This document shows positions 27,365 to 36,476 of a stretch of DNA of 64,000 nucleotides, one piece after another; positions within the stretch are counted from its first letter, which is position 1; every line of letters starts with the position of its first letter. The position numbers were made by a program, and so were the translations under genes. A model generated the notes under the pieces. It had not been told where the DNA came from. It saw only the letters and a program-made list of their open reading frames with translations, and ran no database searches. Source of the stretch: Rhodospirillaceae bacterium (GTDB lineage Bacteria; Pseudomonadota; Alphaproteobacteria; Rhodospirillales; Rhodospirillaceae); NCBI GenBank assembly GCA_028822445.1, contig JAPKDQ010000005.1, positions 62,001 to 126,000 on the forward strand, in the 5' to 3' direction.

Positions 27365-28114
27365 TTAAGGGCTGACCTCAAAAGCGCCTCCAGCGCGTAA
27401 AATTGTATCTGCTTCAGGCGTATACGTACCGTCCTCAGCATGCAGGACCAATCCGGGATGAACTTTCGTTGGAGATTTACGTCCCTTGCGCGCCGTTACA
27501 ATAACACGCCCCGCTGGCCGGCCGGCCTTAGGCCAAAGAGGAATAACGGTGATCGCGCCGCAGCTTGAAAGTGATTGGATAATGTCAGAGAGCCGTTCAG
27601 CCCGGTGGATAATTGTAAACAACCCACCTTTGTCGAGCAGTGCAAGACACTTTTTAATCCAGGTTGATAAGGGAAATTGCATCACAGCATGGGTAGAGTT
27701 TTGCTCTGGGCGGTCGGGAACCGTTCCCACTTCATAGAATGGCGGGTTGGTCATTACGGCATCAAATGACCCACGCGTTTCAGATTGAAAGTCGGAAACA
27801 TCCCCTAAGACGATTTCAGCCCGGTCGACCAAATCATTCGCCTCAACGCCTAGCCTAGCTAACTCAGCAAAACCCTGCTGTTTTTCAAGACCAACGCCTT
27901 GAATCGAAGGCACCCGCGCAAGAAGACAAAACAAAGCAGCACCCGTTCCGCAGCCGACGTCTAAAACACGTGATTTGGACGAGACGTCCATAGCCGCAGC
28001 AAGCAGAACAGGGTCAATCGCGACCCTATAACCCTCATCGGGCTGAATGATTTTCAAGCGGCCGCCCAGCACCGTATCCGTGGTCGTCTTAAGCCCTAGC
28101 TCTAAGCGGGTCAT
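27365..28114 (-). CDS. tRNA1(Val) A37 N6-methyltransferase-like protein
   Basis: 249 residues of the TrmN6/YfiC group. AdoMet-binding VLDVGCGTGAALFCLL (residues about 50-65) and the catalytic NPPF motif TNPPFYEVG, typical of N6-adenine methylases. It starts with LGGRLKIIQPDEGYRVAIDP, the family signature. It would methylate an adenine in tRNA, but the whole group also contains methylases of other RNAs and proteins. The gene overlaps the end of the DUF2007 gene by four bases, showing translational coupling. Confidence 0.85.
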   Translation of the reverse strand: MTRLELGLKTTTDTVLGGRLKIIQPDEGYRVAIDPVLLAAAMDVSSKSRVLDVGCGTGAALFCLLARVPSIQGVGLEKQQGFAELARLGVEANDLVDRAEIVLGDVSDFQSETRGSFDAVMTNPPFYEVGTVPDRPEQNSTHAVMQFPLSTWIKKCLALLDKGGLFTIIHRAERLSDIIQSLSSCGAITVIPLWPKAGRPAGRVIVTARKGRKSPTKVHPGLVLHAEDGTYTPEADTILRAGGAFEVSP

Positions 28115-28326
28115 GCGACATGATCAGGACATACGGCACGGGCGACTTCCGCAGCCTGGTCATATTCTTCGGCCCGCACCATGAGACGCCTGGGAAACGA
28201 GTCGATCCCTGCATAAGTGCTGGCTATTTCACCATCAAATTCAAAGACTGCGATACCCTCCGCCGACAAAGCGGCCTTGAGAGCAGAAATCAAAACAATA
28301 TCCGTACTGCGTAAAAGTTCTTTCAT
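28111..28326 (-). CDS. DUF2007 domain protein
   Basis: 71 residues from ATG 28326, MKELLRSTDIVLISALKAAL, then AEGIAVFEFDGE, SFPRRLMVRAEEYDQA and a C-terminal ARAVC. This matches DUF2007, small proteins related to PII-like signalling folds by structure predictions but with unknown biological role. The frame is open further upstream, but the family starts here. Divergent from ispB with about 136 bases between starts. Confidence 0.8.
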   Translation of the reverse strand: MKELLRSTDIVLISALKAALSAEGIAVFEFDGEIASTYAGIDSFPRRLMVRAEEYDQAAEVARAVCPDHVA

Positions 28327-28462
28327 AGGCCATACGGTGAGGCTATAAGCCAAAAATGGCAAGCCAAAGAATAGAGCCTTACCTTGCGACACTTCTGTGA
28401 GGCCCTTATGCTTGGAAAAATATCAATTAAGAGCTTGTATCAATACAGAGGAACGATCCAAC

Positions 28463-29482
28463 GTGGCTATAGTAGTTCAATTGGATAACAGAAGGCCGGG
28501 ACCAGTCGAGCCTCTCGACGCGCTGATCGAACTCGTTGAAGACGATCTCAAAGCTGTTAACCAAACTATTATCGATCGTATGCATAGTCCGGTCGCGCTT
28601 ATTCCCAAACTCGCTGGGCATATTGTTGCGGCGGGTGGTAAACGTCTGCGCCCGCTGCTGACGCTCGCGGCGGCGAAGTTGTGTGGCTATACAGAAAAAC
28701 GCCACATCAAGTTGGCCACATGCGTCGAGTTTATACATACAGCCACGTTACTTCATGATGATGTTGTCGATGATAGCGATTTGCGTCGCGGCCAGTCGAG
28801 TGCAAACGCATTATGGGGAAACCAGCCAAGCGTCCTGGTTGGCGATTTTCTATTCAGCCGCGCCTTTGAATTGATGGTCGAAGATGGTTCGCTCAAGATC
28901 TTGGGTATTCTGTCTGGCGCGTCCTCAATTATTGCTGAAGGTGAAGTTCATCAGTTGATGACGACGAATGATACCGAAACCAGCGAAGCGCAGTATTTGG
29001 AAGTTGTCCAAGCAAAAACAGCCGAGCTATTTGCCGCGGCATCACGGATCGGTGCTGTTGTCGCAGACCGTCCCGACGTTGAGGAAGAAGCCCTTCAGGT
29101 TTACGGCCTCAATCTTGGCATCGCGTTTCAATTGATCGACGACGTTTTAGATTATTCTGCAAAACAAGCTGAGCTTGGCAAAGCCATCGGCGATGATTTC
29201 CGCGAAGGCAAAATTACGTTGCCAGTCATTCTTGCATTCCGACGCGGCAACGAGGAAGAACGGGCTTTTTGGCATCGTTGCCTTCACGACCTTGAGCAGG
29301 GCGAAGAAGAACTATCCCATGCTCTCAGTTTAATGGAAAAACATGGCAGCCTTGCCGATAGCATTCAACGAGCGCAACATTACGGCGATGTCGCGCGCGA
29401 TGCTTTGGGAATTTTCCCAAACAGCCCGGTCAAAACTATCCTAATCGATATCATCGATTTTTGTATTAAACGGGCTTATTAA
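28463..29482 (+). CDS. ispB: Polyprenyl diphosphate synthase
   Basis: 339 residues from GTG 28463 (AGAGGA 11 bases upstream; an upstream GTG at 28397 is possible). Both aspartate-rich motifs are present: HDDVVDDSD (first) and QLIDDVLDY (second), with GGKRLRPLLTLAAA before the first. It elongates farnesyl diphosphate to the C40-C50 chain used for the ubiquinone tail. Typical length is 320-340. The neighbour on the other side is DUF2007, a common alphaproteobacterial arrangement. A hairpin without a T-run follows. Confidence 0.92.
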   Translation: MAIVVQLDNRRPGPVEPLDALIELVEDDLKAVNQTIIDRMHSPVALIPKLAGHIVAAGGKRLRPLLTLAAAKLCGYTEKRHIKLATCVEFIHTATLLHDDVVDDSDLRRGQSSANALWGNQPSVLVGDFLFSRAFELMVEDGSLKILGILSGASSIIAEGEVHQLMTTNDTETSEAQYLEVVQAKTAELFAAASRIGAVVADRPDVEEEALQVYGLNLGIAFQLIDDVLDYSAKQAELGKAIGDDFREGKITLPVILAFRRGNEEERAFWHRCLHDLEQGEEELSHALSLMEKHGSLADSIQRAQHYGDVARDALGIFPNSPVKTILIDIIDFCIKRAY

Positions 29483-29504
29483 CTAACCAATATTATTGGA
29501 AGAC

Positions 29505-29552
29505 CGGCCCACCGCTTGCACCTCTGTCTGGCCAGCGGTATAAGCCGGGCCG
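29505..29552 (+). terminator. Two-step hairpin after ispB
   Basis: CGGCCC pairs with GGGCCG and ACCGCT with AGCGGT, with a seven-base internal loop on one side. It lies between ispB and tRNA-Pro. No T-run follows, so it may be a weak terminator or a structured leader of the tRNA transcript. Confidence 0.3.
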
Positions 29553-29591
29553 CACCTTGTGACATCGGGGAAATGGCACATTGACCACGGA

Positions 29592-29668
29592 CGGAGTGTA
29601 GCTCAGCCTGGTAGAGCACTGCCTTCGGGAGGCAGGGGCCGGAAGTTCGAATCTTCTCACTCCGACCA
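29592..29668 (+). tRNA. tRNA-Pro(CGG)
   Basis: 77-nt cloverleaf with encoded CCA. Acceptor CGGAGTG pairs fully with CACTCCG, the C1-G72 pair and discriminator A fit proline, the anticodon loop is TTCGGGA giving CGG, and the T loop is TTCGAAT. Confidence 0.97.
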
Positions 29669-29887
29669 ACCTTTTTACTGAGTTAGATGCCTGACCCCGC
29701 GCATTTAATTTACGCTAGCAATCAAATAAAAATCACGCGCATCGATTTGCGCAATTCATGACCGTCGAAAATCAGTCGCCCTGCGGATATCCGCGATGGT
29801 CTTATCGGATTGAGCCGGGTTAATCCTTCTCACAGCGTCTTCTGATGAAAAATCTCGTATCCCGTTCAGAAGATATGCAAGCAGCAC

Positions 29888-30199
29888 TTAAGGCCGGTCC
29901 CTTGGCTCAGGCAAACCCTCGATAGCAACTAGACGTGAATCTGCACTCGCCCAACGAACCTTTCGCAGTTCTTCATATTCTGGGGATCTATAGAAACCAC
30001 GTAAGGCATCCATATCTGGAAACGCTATGATCAACGTTCTACGGGGGTACCAGTCGCCCTCGAGAACCTCGACCTCTCCACCACCAAGCGCGACATACTG
30101 ACCACCAAATTTGTTGACGATATCTGGGTTTGCTGTGCGGTACTTTGCAAAGACTTCATCATCTTTAACATCGATGTCAGCAATCAAGAATGCGGGCAT
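29888..30199 (-). CDS. DUF1330 family protein
   Basis: 103 residues matching DUF1330: starts PAFLIADIDVKDDEVFAKY, then GGQYVALGGGEVEVLEG and FPDMDALRGFYRSPEYEEL. These are small ferredoxin-like alpha/beta proteins, related in fold to dimeric alpha-beta barrel monooxygenases, with unknown role. It is the last gene on the minus strand before the tRNA, downstream of the MFS gene but 203 bases away, so probably a separate transcript. Confidence 0.85.
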   Translation of the reverse strand: MPAFLIADIDVKDDEVFAKYRTANPDIVNKFGGQYVALGGGEVEVLEGDWYPRRTLIIAFPDMDALRGFYRSPEYEELRKVRWASADSRLVAIEGLPEPRDRP

Positions 30200-30402
30200 T
30201 CGGTAACTCCTGGAGTTCTATTTAAGACAGTCATTTTTCTGATCTGAGAATGAACTAAGGTTTGATGTTTGCAGTGTCTTTTCGGTCGCGGTCGCGCCGG
30301 GTTGTCGCCAACAGGCCCATGCTGAACACTTAAATTCCATTATCGCACAACACTCCCTGAACGACGTCTCCATCACAATATTCAGGACCCTTGTAATGAT
30401 AG

Positions 30403-31683
30403 CTACTTTGCTGCTTCGGAAACCGGGGCAGAAGACGGGTCTACGACCGTGAAGTCGGGCGCCCTGCCAAGGGTTGCCACGGCCAAAACACCGATACCAA
30501 GAGCGGCGACGGCAAAATCCAGGGCCAGATCATAGTTGCCGTATAAATCGAATACGTAGCCAAAAGCTGGCGGCACGATGCCAACTCCAGCATAAAAGAA
30601 AATGAATACAGCTCCATAGAGCTTGCCGTAGGCTTTAAGGCCAAAATAGCGAGCTGTGAGATAAGGCACGAGGTCTACTTCAGACCCGGCAGCAAGACCG
30701 ATAAATATAGCCGCAGCCATAACTAGACCGAGCGCGGGCGTCCCCCCGCTAAGTAACAAACATCCAATCACTGGCATAGCGAGAAAAAATGCAGCCACAT
30801 AAGGAGGATGGAATCGATCGACTAAAAACCCAGTGGTGACGCGGCCGAGAATCACTGCGACACCCATTAATCCAGCGATACGTACGGCCAACGAGCGTGA
30901 CATTCCAGAGTCCGTCAACAGTGGCACAAGGTGCACCATTAGCGACGAGATCATCCCACCGATCAGGGTGAAGGCAAACGCCAACTGCCAGAAGCGAATT
31001 GTTTTTAGAGCCTCAGGTACAGTGAACCCGGATTGGAGAGCCGACGATGTGCGCGTCTCAGGTTTTGCCGCCTCGGCGACGGTCTTTTTATTCACTCTAC
31101 CGTTCTCAAAGAATAAGAAATAGACTGGGATGATCGCCAAGAGCGCTGCCACGCCCATAACGAGATAGCCGGCGCGCCAATCGTACCGGTCAACGAGACC
31201 ACCGACAAAGACCGGCACCATAAAACCAGCAACACCCGTTCCGGTTAGCGTCAGGCCAAGAGCAAGGCCGCGTTTTTCTTCGAACCACGTCGCGACCCCG
31301 CGAGTCCATACCAGTGGCGTGGTGCAACTTCCGGCCAGGGAAAGTGCGAAGATAGAAGCATAGAAGACGATAATGTTGCCGTTCATCTGGGTCATACCAA
31401 ACATGGCCACGGCTAGGCCAAACAGAGAAACCATCGCAATCTTGCGGACACCGAACCTGTCGGCGATGTAGCCGACGAACGGTGCGGTCACAACAAATCC
31501 AAGCGTCAGAAAGGTTTTCGCACCGGACACTTCGGCCCGGGTCCATCCAAACGTGTCGGTCAGCGGCGTGATTAGAATGCTGAGACTATAGACCATCGCT
31601 CCTGTGACACCTGCGCCAACACCAATAGCAGCAGCGACAATCACACGCCAATGGGCGCGAAACTCGTTGTAATCCTTAGTCAT
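30403..31683 (-). CDS. MFS transporter, monocarboxylate/oxalate-formate type
   Basis: 426 residues from ATG 31683 (AAGGAAAT upstream). Twelve hydrophobic segments with an MFS loop after the second (GYIADRFGVRKIA) and the N-terminal pattern ILITPLTDTFGWTRAEVSGA seen in monocarboxylate and oxalate/formate antiporter families. It would move small organic acids across the inner membrane. It is in the accessory block with the transhydroxylase-like genes, so it may import the substrate or export a product. The frame upstream of the start belongs to a cupin fragment. Substrate unknown. Confidence 0.85.
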   Translation of the reverse strand: MTKDYNEFRAHWRVIVAAAIGVGAGVTGAMVYSLSILITPLTDTFGWTRAEVSGAKTFLTLGFVVTAPFVGYIADRFGVRKIAMVSLFGLAVAMFGMTQMNGNIIVFYASIFALSLAGSCTTPLVWTRGVATWFEEKRGLALGLTLTGTGVAGFMVPVFVGGLVDRYDWRAGYLVMGVAALLAIIPVYFLFFENGRVNKKTVAEAAKPETRTSSALQSGFTVPEALKTIRFWQLAFAFTLIGGMISSLMVHLVPLLTDSGMSRSLAVRIAGLMGVAVILGRVTTGFLVDRFHPPYVAAFFLAMPVIGCLLLSGGTPALGLVMAAAIFIGLAAGSEVDLVPYLTARYFGLKAYGKLYGAVFIFFYAGVGIVPPAFGYVFDLYGNYDLALDFAVAALGIGVLAVATLGRAPDFTVVDPSSAPVSEAAK

Positions 31684-31759
31684 GACGATATTTCCTTGCT
31701 CGGTGTTCGCTGTGGCGTTGGCTCGACAGTAACTTGGCGCATCCGCCGCCAGGGACACT

Positions 31760-31930
31760 GGAAGATGAGCAGAGTAACTATGCCAGCAAAAGACGAATCT
31801 TCTAGACGAACCCAGTTGTGGAATCGACCTGCACTTTCGCGTATGGAAACTCCCGGCGCGGCTATGACATACACATCATCCTGAAAAAAGCACATCTTGC
31901 CTGACGTCATGCACAACAAAGCGTCACGAT
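31760..31930 (-). pseudogene. Fragment of a bicupin (C-terminal cupin piece)
   Basis: The minus strand reads DALLCMTSGKMCFFQDD, then APGVSIRESAGRFHNWVRLE and DSSF. This aligns residue for residue with the end of the intact bicupin at 39643-40566 (DALIYITSGKLHFFQDD and HNWIRLEDSSF). There is no N-terminal part: the neighbouring gene ends at 31934 directly before it. The C-terminus then drifts into unrelated sequence up to the MFS start. I read it as a leftover from a duplication. Confidence 0.7.
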
Positions 31931-31933
31931 TCC

Positions 31934-32353
31934 CTACTTGAACGTCAAGTTGTTGACCACTTCACTGGCGAGATTCAAACTCAGTGTGGTCGTCGGTACG
32001 GTACTGCGCATGGTCGAGTGGTGCTGGCAGTGGCCGTGGACCACATTACCTTCGCCTGGCGATCGGCGGCGCATCTCCCCACTTTGGACCGTGGTTTCCA
32101 GATGGCCTGACATCACCCAGACGATACCCATGCGGTTGGTGACGTGCATCTCGTTGAGATTATATGGCTTAGGCGTGTTTTGACTAAACCCCAACCCCCA
32201 GGTCTCCCCAACTTGGCTTGCACTCATAGAACTAAGCGGGCCGGTCTGAATCAACGGTACTTCGTAATAGCTCCAGGTAGAGCGGCCGTTAGCATCTAAC
32301 CTATAGCCGGTCATGCGATAGGAGGTCGCCGGTTTCATTTCAGTAATAGTCAT
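31934..32353 (-). CDS. Cupin-like protein
   Basis: 139 residues, without signal peptide. The second half looks like one cupin barrel (MHVTNRMGIVWVMSGHLETT, then RRRSPGEGNVVHGH and HHSTMRS), with histidines that could bind metal. No close family is recognised. It is in the accessory block, 40 bases downstream of a CHRD gene, and directly followed by a cupin fragment. Role unknown; small cupins here could be isomerases, dioxygenases or binding proteins. Confidence 0.6.
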   Translation of the reverse strand: MTITEMKPATSYRMTGYRLDANGRSTWSYYEVPLIQTGPLSSMSASQVGETWGLGFSQNTPKPYNLNEMHVTNRMGIVWVMSGHLETTVQSGEMRRRSPGEGNVVHGHCQHHSTMRSTVPTTTLSLNLASEVVNNLTFK

Positions 32354-32393
32354 GGATCAACATCTTTCTTGGCAACGTGTTAAAGGAACACAC

Positions 32394-32906
32394 TCAGCAT
32401 TCCGGGCGCTGTTTACGGATTGACCCGCCCAGCTCGCCAGCAACGTATTTTTCTGTATGAAAATTAACGTACATACGGTCGGACACTAGGTAAGCCAGCT
32501 CGCCCTCAGAGAGTAATGTCGAACCTGACGTGGGCGATGCCAACCCTTCTGGCGCAATATCGAACAGAATGGCAGCCTCGCCGCCTAGTGTTTGCGGCCC
32601 GTGCACATGAGCACCTATGGGCGACGTTGTGAGATCACGATAGGTCAGTACCCAGAAAATTTTTAGGGTGTCGTGCTCAAGTGCGAAATCGATGCGCCCC
32701 ACACCGGGGCTCTCCGTAACCGCACTTTCTTCATCAGCGGAAAGGTCCGCATAGAACAAGATAGGTGGTCCACCGTCTACATCAGGGTCTGGGGAGAAGT
32801 AAGCGCAGGATAAATCATGTTCTGTCTGAAACCCTTGCGCAAGTGCATCAACCGGCTTCCAAAAGGTCAAGCAGAGTAAAATAGCGGCGTGCAAAGGTCG
32901 GCGCAC
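32394..32906 (-). CDS. Exported CHRD-domain protein 1
   Basis: 170 residues from GTG 32906, right after the stop of the upstream cupin gene. A signal peptide covers about residues 1-24 (cleaved after ALA). The rest is a CHRD domain: FYADLSADEESAV, AHVHGPQTLGGEAAILFDIA and YVNFHTEKYVAGELGGSIRK, with a cysteine near each end that could form a disulfide. CHRD domains were named from chordin and occur in many secreted bacterial proteins of unknown function. It has a paralogue at 33449-33976. Confidence 0.82.
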   Translation of the reverse strand: MRRPLHAAILLCLTFWKPVDALAQGFQTEHDLSCAYFSPDPDVDGGPPILFYADLSADEESAVTESPGVGRIDFALEHDTLKIFWVLTYRDLTTSPIGAHVHGPQTLGGEAAILFDIAPEGLASPTSGSTLLSEGELAYLVSDRMYVNFHTEKYVAGELGGSIRKQRPEC

Positions 32907-33296
32907 TTACTTAAATCCACCAGGCATGGTCACTAGCAAATAATTGCACGCTTCCTGACCGATAAAACGGGTCATGTGCCCCTGCCCCACGATGTCTTCC
33001 GCAAGCATCATATCTCCTCTGGCCAGTTGCCGTTCTTCGCCATTGCTGACGGTGATGTGCATCTGGCCAGAGAATACAGCAATCATTGTGGGGGCGCTGG
33101 CCGGAGAAAAATCGATGAAGTGCCCCGGCAAGGCATGACCAATGCGCCAGTCAGTCACGTCCTGGCGGGCTGAATTTATGCGGCGATAGTATGCGCCCTC
33201 TTCAACATCGACACCGCCCGGTGCCGTCATTCGTAGATCAGCTTCATCGAGTAGTGAATGTCCCATGGCGTCGGAATATAAGTGCGGTAGCAACAT
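32907..33296 (-). CDS. Cupin-like protein
   Basis: 129 residues, no signal peptide. One cupin barrel: HALPGHFIDFSPASAPTMIA, VFSGQMHITVSNGEERQLAR, and GDMMLAEDIVGQGHMTRF. The metal-binding histidines of typical cupins are only partly present (H in GQGH). Its stop codon is next to the GTG of the following CHRD gene, so the two are cotranslated. Probably a small-molecule-binding or regulatory cupin of the accessory block. Confidence 0.65.
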   Translation of the reverse strand: MLLPHLYSDAMGHSLLDEADLRMTAPGGVDVEEGAYYRRINSARQDVTDWRIGHALPGHFIDFSPASAPTMIAVFSGQMHITVSNGEERQLARGDMMLAEDIVGQGHMTRFIGQEACNYLLVTMPGGFK

Positions 33297-33448
33297 ACTT
33301 GTCTCCTTTATTTTACCGGGTGTGAGTTTAAAGGCTCTTTCTAACGGCCCTCCCCGGCCATGACCTGGCCGCCCTTAATAATTATGTATATAAAGCCTCA
33401 ACCCTTTGTACGCCCAATAATATAAACCATCATCCGACGCCGCCAATG

Positions 33449-33976
33449 TCAGCAGTTCGGTCTGGCTTTTTTGATGTGGCCGCGTAATTCACCCCCCGGG
33501 TATGTGGTAGTATGCAAATTGACGTAAAGTCGGTCTTGCACCAGATAAATCGCCGTGCCTTCCGTCAATATTGCCGTGCCTTCGGCGGGCAGGGTTATGG
33601 CCTCCAGACCCTCGGGGGCCATGTCAACAATGATACCCGCCTCACCACCGGGAGTTTGCGGGCCGTGAATGTGGACACCCGTTACCGGCGATGTCGTCTG
33701 ACTGTATGTGAGTTTCCAACTAAGCTTTAGCGTGGACCTCTCAAGGACAAAATCCGCCCGGGCTGAACCAGGGCTTTCCGTGACGGCGCTTTCCTCATCG
33801 GCATTCATGTCTGCATAGAAGTAGATAGGTGGGCCCGAGGTGTCGTTCTCGTCCGGTGAAAAATGTGCGCAGGAGAGATCGCTGCGCACCACCGTTGCCT
33901 GCGAAGACGCACCGCCGGCGTAAAGGATCATCATAAGTACGAGCGATAATCCATAGATCTCATTAGATCGCAACAA
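33449..33976 (-). CDS. Exported CHRD-domain protein 2
   Basis: About 175 residues; the start is uncertain. TTG 33976 gives a signal peptide at once (hydrophobic LVLMMILYAGG, then cleavage after SSQA), while an ATG at 34048 would add 24 residues and overlap the upstream gene by 52 bases. The mature part is a CHRD domain nearly parallel to the first copy: FYADMNADEESAVTESPG, HIHGPQTPGGEAGIIVDMAP and YVNLHTTTYPGGELRGHIKK. It is last in the operon that starts at 39327. Confidence 0.8.
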   Translation of the reverse strand: MLRSNEIYGLSLVLMMILYAGGASSQATVVRSDLSCAHFSPDENDTSGPPIYFYADMNADEESAVTESPGSARADFVLERSTLKLSWKLTYSQTTSPVTGVHIHGPQTPGGEAGIIVDMAPEGLEAITLPAEGTAILTEGTAIYLVQDRLYVNLHTTTYPGGELRGHIKKARPNC

Positions 33977-33996
33977 TCTCAATATAGATAACCTGT

Positions 33997-35106
33997 TCAA
34001 GCGCCTGTACCAGCCATGGTTTGACCCGACCTGGTAATGGGAAGCCATATGCGATCCGTACTGCGTACCCCATTTAGATCACCCGGTTCCAAATCGCGGT
34101 TATTGGTGTAGAGCAGAAGGCCTCTGCGCGCCCACTGCCGTGTACCGTTTTCATGGCTAACGATTGACCAGTATCCGACCGGCTCAGCATCCGGCGATGC
34201 AACGACCGGTGTCCAGTCATAGGGGCGGTCCTTTCCATCCGCTGCCCGCGGAACAAACGAGAACTGGCCGGCAACGAAATTATGGGCGTAAATCGTTTTG
34301 CCACCTGGGTCGGCCAGAATTTCTCCACCGTCAGATTGCTGATACGTGATCCAATCCGGGACCGGTGGCAGGGGCTCCAGAATAACGGCACGCCGCGCCT
34401 CTATACCGTCACCGGCGATGTCACCAGGGTTGAAATCGCCGGCGTAGAGATAAAGAGGTTGGGACTTATAGGCCCATTGTTTACTGCCGTCCTCACGTGT
34501 CACAACCGACCAATCACCCCCGGTCGTGGTTGCAGACCACCAGGCCTCAATCGGAGGCCATGTCCGCGCGCACACGGCATCGCAAGCCGACGTTCCGAGC
34601 TTATCAGAATCGGAGACGTACACCGTCATATTATTGAGGTCGGCCATCAATTGCCCGTGCTCAGTCTTGAAAATTGCGAAGCTAGGCGGCATCGTAATGG
34701 GCTTCGTTGCCACGTACCATTGCCGCCTTATCGCGTCGCCATTGGCATCGCCGGGCGCCACATCGCGGCTGAAGGTGTAAAGCGGCTTGCCGCGAAACGC
34801 CCATTGAAGAGATCCATCATCACGCTTCAAGTTGGTCCAATCGCCTTTCGCGTCTGCCTGCGCATTTATGAAAACTTTGAGCGGCGGCCATCTGACAATA
34901 CACTGTTCATCGCAAGCGGATTTTGTCGGGTCGAGGTCGCGGGTATACGTATAGAGCGTCATGCCTTTGTCGTCTGTTAGCAGCCATCCGTAACCGCGCT
35001 CGTCCAAAAGGATACCGTCCGGAGCCCCTACAGACATAGCGGTCTCCTGTGCCCAAGCGCCACCAAATGCACTCCATACAAAGAAGGCGACAACTAAAGC
35101 TCTCAC
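33997..35106 (-). CDS. Exported protein with COG4315-type repeats
   Basis: 369 residues. Signal peptide about residues 1-19 (cleaved after WAQ or AWA). Several repeats of the 'secreted repeat' family (PF03640-like): each has a TLYTYTRD or similar strand, a C-x3-C pair followed by a WPP motif (CDEQCIVRWPP; CDAVCARTWPP) and a GDW...DGS.QWA...PLY pair. Such repeats are found in exported lipoproteins of unknown function, often near cytochrome-like genes. It overlaps the upstream DUF1552 gene by four bases. Confidence 0.8.
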   Translation of the reverse strand: MRALVVAFFVWSAFGGAWAQETAMSVGAPDGILLDERGYGWLLTDDKGMTLYTYTRDLDPTKSACDEQCIVRWPPLKVFINAQADAKGDWTNLKRDDGSLQWAFRGKPLYTFSRDVAPGDANGDAIRRQWYVATKPITMPPSFAIFKTEHGQLMADLNNMTVYVSDSDKLGTSACDAVCARTWPPIEAWWSATTTGGDWSVVTREDGSKQWAYKSQPLYLYAGDFNPGDIAGDGIEARRAVILEPLPPVPDWITYQQSDGGEILADPGGKTIYAHNFVAGQFSFVPRAADGKDRPYDWTPVVASPDAEPVGYWSIVSHENGTRQWARRGLLLYTNNRDLEPGDLNGVRSTDRIWLPITRSGQTMAGTGA

Positions 35107-36476
35107 GTCAGAACATCCGATACAATTTTGTTGGTCTTGAGCGATTTAGTGCCCCAAGATAAGATCGGCACGCCCATAATCTTCATCGCCGTCAAGCCAA
35201 CGCGGGTGATGGGGTCTCCACCACCAACCACATGAAGACCAGTCTTGACGCGCCCGCCGGCCTTTCCAGCGAAATAAATCGGGATCCCGTCAAGGCTATG
35301 AACCTTGGCGTAGTTAGTTTCGCTGGAACAATAGATCAAACAGTTGTCCAGCAAAGTGCCATCGCCTTCGCGTATGCTCGATAGCGTCTCAAGGTATGTC
35401 GCCAAGCCCTCGCTGGCACGTTGGTTGAACCAATAGGCTAGTGGCTGGTAACCGAGTTTAGGATCGACCACTTCCGAATGGGTCAACAGATGATGCGTAT
35501 AAGTCTCACCGGGCTTGCGCACATTTGCGAAGTTATCAGTAAAGACCATGTTAAACACTCTAGTCTGGTTGCAGGCTACCGCCATGGCCAGTAACTTAGA
35601 CATGACTTTATGGGTCTCAATGACGTTTGGCATTTCGCGCACTCGTGCCAAACGGTCAGCCGGTAATGCGTCCGGCACCTCAGGAATGAGGCATGCCTCG
35701 TTGGGCTCGGGCTCCTGCAATTGCAATGCTAATTGGTTTTCCACCTGCCGTATCGATGTGAAATACTCATCCACCCGCTCTTTGTCAGCAGCCCCTAATG
35801 TTTTCAAGTAGTCGCGACTTTCTTCCATGAACGCTGACAGAACGCTCTTCTCGACCATCACCATCGGATCCGGATTGAACTGCGTACCATTGGGATCGAC
35901 GAACTCCGGACCGAATAACCGTGAATATAATGCGACCGGCGATACCTCAGCCTGCGAACGGCTATCGGTGTTCCGAGCACTGTAGTTTTCACGTCCGATC
36001 CCGACGCTTGAAACGTCAATGGTTTTGAACCGAGTGCCATTTCCAATCTGGTCGGCGATGAGCAGATCAAGGGTGGGGTCTGTGATCTCGCGGTTGCGTT
36101 GAGGAACAGTGCCAGTGCGGGTGCCTACCCACCCGGTGAAATGGGTATAGTTTGAACGCCCGTCCAACGGCATGCCGTAGCCGCCAAAATAGCTCAATTG
36201 GTCTTCAAACGGTTTTAGAGCCTTGGTCTCGTCAAGAAACCCGATGCCGCGGCCCGTCTGCCGTTTTTCTGCGATAGCGTGACCGGGTGTGTGGCCCATG
36301 CCCCAGTACCATGTGCCGAAACGCACTGGCAGCGCCGCACCGGTGGCGGCAAGCGCCGTTCCACTTTCGTTCAAAAAGCAATCGAGAAATGGCAATGCGA
36401 CCCCAACAGCGCTGCCGCCCAGGAGCCCGCGGAGGACACGCCGCCGACTTTGACTTCGCGGCAAGAGCACGCTCAT
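35103..36476 (-). CDS. Tat-exported DUF1552 protein
   Basis: 457 residues. N-terminal twin-arginine-like signal SQSRRRVLRGLLGGSAVG followed by a hydrophobic stretch. The body matches DUF1552, with FGTWYWGMGHTPGH, GGYGMPLDGRSNYTHFTGWV and CSSETNYAKVHSLDGIPIYF. These proteins are found next to DUF1592-type cytochrome-like proteins in planctomycetes, myxobacteria and others and may be sulfatase-like or metal-dependent periplasmic enzymes; the reaction is unknown. It overlaps both neighbours by four bases (ATGA junctions), so all are made from one transcript. Confidence 0.85.
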   Translation of the reverse strand: MSVLLPRSQSRRRVLRGLLGGSAVGVALPFLDCFLNESGTALAATGAALPVRFGTWYWGMGHTPGHAIAEKRQTGRGIGFLDETKALKPFEDQLSYFGGYGMPLDGRSNYTHFTGWVGTRTGTVPQRNREITDPTLDLLIADQIGNGTRFKTIDVSSVGIGRENYSARNTDSRSQAEVSPVALYSRLFGPEFVDPNGTQFNPDPMVMVEKSVLSAFMEESRDYLKTLGAADKERVDEYFTSIRQVENQLALQLQEPEPNEACLIPEVPDALPADRLARVREMPNVIETHKVMSKLLAMAVACNQTRVFNMVFTDNFANVRKPGETYTHHLLTHSEVVDPKLGYQPLAYWFNQRASEGLATYLETLSSIREGDGTLLDNCLIYCSSETNYAKVHSLDGIPIYFAGKAGGRVKTGLHVVGGGDPITRVGLTAMKIMGVPILSWGTKSLKTNKIVSDVLT

